From an uncultured Christensenella sp. (GTDB lineage: Bacteria > Bacillota > Clostridia > Christensenellales > UBA1242), in contig CAJLLK010000051.1 in the NCBI GenBank assembly GCA_905207515.1, positions 1-5,602 of the forward strand: a stretch of DNA of 5,602 nucleotides, read 5' to 3'. Made by a program: the position numbers and the translations under genes. Positions 4,609-5,602 of this stretch are shown here, in pieces. Below the pieces are notes generated by a model, which saw nothing but the letters and a program-made list of their open reading frames with translations, was not told the origin of the DNA and did no database searches. Position 1 is the stretch's first letter. Every line of letters starts with the position of its first letter.

Positions 4609-5430
4609 ATGAACTACACAAAAGGAAAAAATTTTTTAAAAATTTTTGGGAAAGATGACTTCAATGCAGAGCATATTTTGGAGTGCGGTCAGATTTTTTC
4701 ATATAAAAAAATAGAAAATGGCTTTTTGGTTCTTTCGGCAGACAAAAAGTGCGAAATTGTTGAAACAGATGACGGCTTTTTGATAAAAACGACCGCACCT
4801 ACATATTTTGAAAACTTTTTCGACTTGAAAACCGACTATGGAGGCATAAAAAAAGAGCTTGAAAAGTTTGACATCATGAAGGAGCCAATCAAATTTGGTT
4901 ATGGCATCAGAATTTTGAAGCAGAACTTGTTTGAAACATTGATTTCGTTTATCGTTTCGGCAAACAACAACATCAAGCGAATTCAGATGATTTTAAATCG
5001 AATGCGTGAAAAATTTGGAACTAAAATTTCTGACTTTTACGCTTTTCCAACTCAAACACAGCTTTTGACTGCCACCGAAGATGATTTCACTCAAATGGGT
5101 GCGGGCTATCGAGCAAAATATCTTTTCAAAGTGGTCAGACAAGTGGATGAAAAAGCTTTAGACGATTGGAAAAATTTTCCGACCAAAGAACTTCGAAACA
5201 AATTGATTTCTCTTGCAGGTGTTGGACCAAAAGTCGCTGACTGTGTGTTGCTTTTTGGGTATGGACGTGGGGATGTCTTTCCTGTGGACACATGGATAGC
5301 AAAAATGTATAACAAATATTATGTCAAATTGGAAAACCGCGAACAAATCAGACAAAACTTGACAGAACAATTTGGCGAGCTTTCGGGATATGCTCAACAA
5401 TATTTGTTTTACTTCATGAGAGCTAGCTAG
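4609..5430 (+). CDS. ogg: 8-oxoguanine DNA glycosylase/AP lyase, OGG1 type
   Basis: A 273-aa bifunctional base-excision repair enzyme predicted to remove 8-oxoguanine paired with cytosine and nick the abasic site. The N-terminal Ogg domain (about 1-95) contains ECGQIFSY (G27, Q28); the HhH-GPD domain follows (about 105-270). Aligning by eye to human OGG1: catalytic K208 (LAGVGPKVADC) and D227 (PVDTW) match K249 and D268; pocket residues C212, Q263 and F267 match C253, Q315 and F319; cytosine-contact residues N119 (SANNNIKRI), R124, Y167 and R168 (GYRAKYL) match N149, R154, Y203 and R204. Human H270 is replaced by W229. Start ATG 4609 follows AAAGGA (4591-4596) by 12 nt, a long spacer. The gene stands alone between the rpmA terminator and the next promoter. 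No confident promoter is visible; the best is a weak TTGTTA-18-TAAATA (4513-4542). Confidence 0.95.
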   Translation: MNYTKGKNFLKIFGKDDFNAEHILECGQIFSYKKIENGFLVLSADKKCEIVETDDGFLIKTTAPTYFENFFDLKTDYGGIKKELEKFDIMKEPIKFGYGIRILKQNLFETLISFIVSANNNIKRIQMILNRMREKFGTKISDFYAFPTQTQLLTATEDDFTQMGAGYRAKYLFKVVRQVDEKALDDWKNFPTKELRNKLISLAGVGPKVADCVLLFGYGRGDVFPVDTWIAKMYNKYYVKLENREQIRQNLTEQFGELSGYAQQYLFYFMRAS

Positions 5431-5468
5431 CAGAATTTCAAAATTCTTCAAAATTTTACAAAAATCTA

Positions 5469-5497
5469 TTGAAAATTTGAAATTGCTGTGCTAAAAT
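5469..5497 (+). promoter_or_regulatory. Promoter for the small CDS at 5521
   Basis: -35 TTGAAA (5469-5474), a 17-bp spacer and -10 TAAAAT (5492-5497), preceded by TGC to give an extended -10. Start is expected near 5504, so the leader is only about 17 nt and begins within the AAAAAGGGG run. Confidence 0.75.
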
Positions 5498-5520
5498 ATA
5501 AAAAAGGGGATAATGGGGAT

Positions 5521-5602
5521 ATGAAAAAACAAGACTTTTTGGAAGAATTTCCAGAAAACAAAGATTTGGAGGATGCAAAAAAATTTTTAAAAGGGGGAAA
5601 GA
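5521..5602 (+). CDS. Hypothetical protein, N-terminal part only (runs off the window)
   Basis: An open frame of 27 codons to the window edge: it begins MKKQDFLEEFPENKDLEDAK and continues KFLKGGK. I do not recognise the family. The visible part is very charged (Lys, Glu, Asp) with no signal peptide or membrane segment, suggesting a cytoplasmic helical N-terminus. Support comes from the strong promoter just upstream and the purine-rich ribosome site AAAAGGGG (5502-5509), although its 11-nt spacing to the ATG is long. A three-codon frame, ATG GGG ATA TGA (5513-5524), overlaps this start codon. The purine-rich end (AAAAGGGGG near 5590-5598) could be a ribosome site for a following gene, in which case this CDS would be short, but that cannot be seen here. 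Confidence 0.6.
   Translation, partial: MKKQDFLEEFPENKDLEDAKKFLKGGK

Noticed and set aside
5422..5431. GCTAGCTAGC perfect palindrome at the ogg stop codon
   Set aside because: It contains the last Ala-Ser codons and TAG of ogg. A 10-bp palindrome alone gives no function and may be chance.
5432..5447. AGAATTT/AAATTCT inverted repeat as an ogg terminator
   Set aside because: The stem is nearly all A-T, the loop is only 2 nt and no T run follows, so it is not convincing as a terminator.
1..5602. CRISPR array, tRNA, rRNA, transposase, toxin-antitoxin or defence genes
   Set aside because: I looked for regularly spaced repeats, tRNA-like folds and accessory-gene motifs and saw none. The coding content is housekeeping, apart from the unidentified partial CDS at the right edge.

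Overview
This AT-rich window reads as a chromosomal housekeeping segment from a low-GC Bacillota (Firmicutes), most likely Clostridia-like. The evidence is the rplU–prp–rpmA operon behind an L21-type RNA leader, an L27 precursor with the Prp-cleaved N-terminal extension, SepF, and a bacterial OGG1-type glycosylase of the kind known from clostridia. TGA is a stop (sepF and rluD both end in it) and no gene contains an internal TGA, so the code is standard. The species cannot be named from the sequence.

Layout: 1-215 is non-coding. It holds two A/T-flanked hairpin terminators, a compact REP/MITE-like palindromic repeat (94-143) and the terminator of the first gene. rmuC (216-1526, minus) encodes a membrane-anchored RmuC-family protein. 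A divergent promoter region (1527-1655) separates it from a plus-strand operon: sepF (1656-2021), lspA (2023-2532) and an RluD-family pseudouridine synthase (2522-3424). These genes are nearly touching or overlapping. The operon's terminator (3457-3494) is interlocked with a near-consensus promoter (3474-3502) for the next operon. That operon has an L21-type leader (about 3509-3596), rplU (3597-3905), prp (3907-4227) and rpmA (4217-4489), and ends in a strong terminator (4492-4514). ogg (4609-5430) follows alone. A strong promoter (5469-5497) then drives a small unrecognised CDS that starts at 5521 and runs off the window.

How the genes work together: SepF links FtsZ to the membrane, LspA matures lipoproteins, RluD modifies 23S rRNA, and L21/L27 are large-subunit proteins. 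Prp is the protease that removes the L27 extension, so enzyme and substrate are co-encoded. RmuC and Ogg act on DNA integrity but are not obviously co-regulated. In Bacillus subtilis, sepF and lspA–ylyB sit in the same chromosomal neighbourhood but are separated by ylmG, ylmH, divIVA and ileS; here they are directly joined.

I found no mobile-element gene, CRISPR array, tRNA or rRNA, and no clearly novel multi-gene system. The most informative observations are the eukaryote-like cytosine-recognition residues in Ogg, the interlocked terminator and promoter, the L21 leader, the Prp/L27 pair, and the palindromic repeat.
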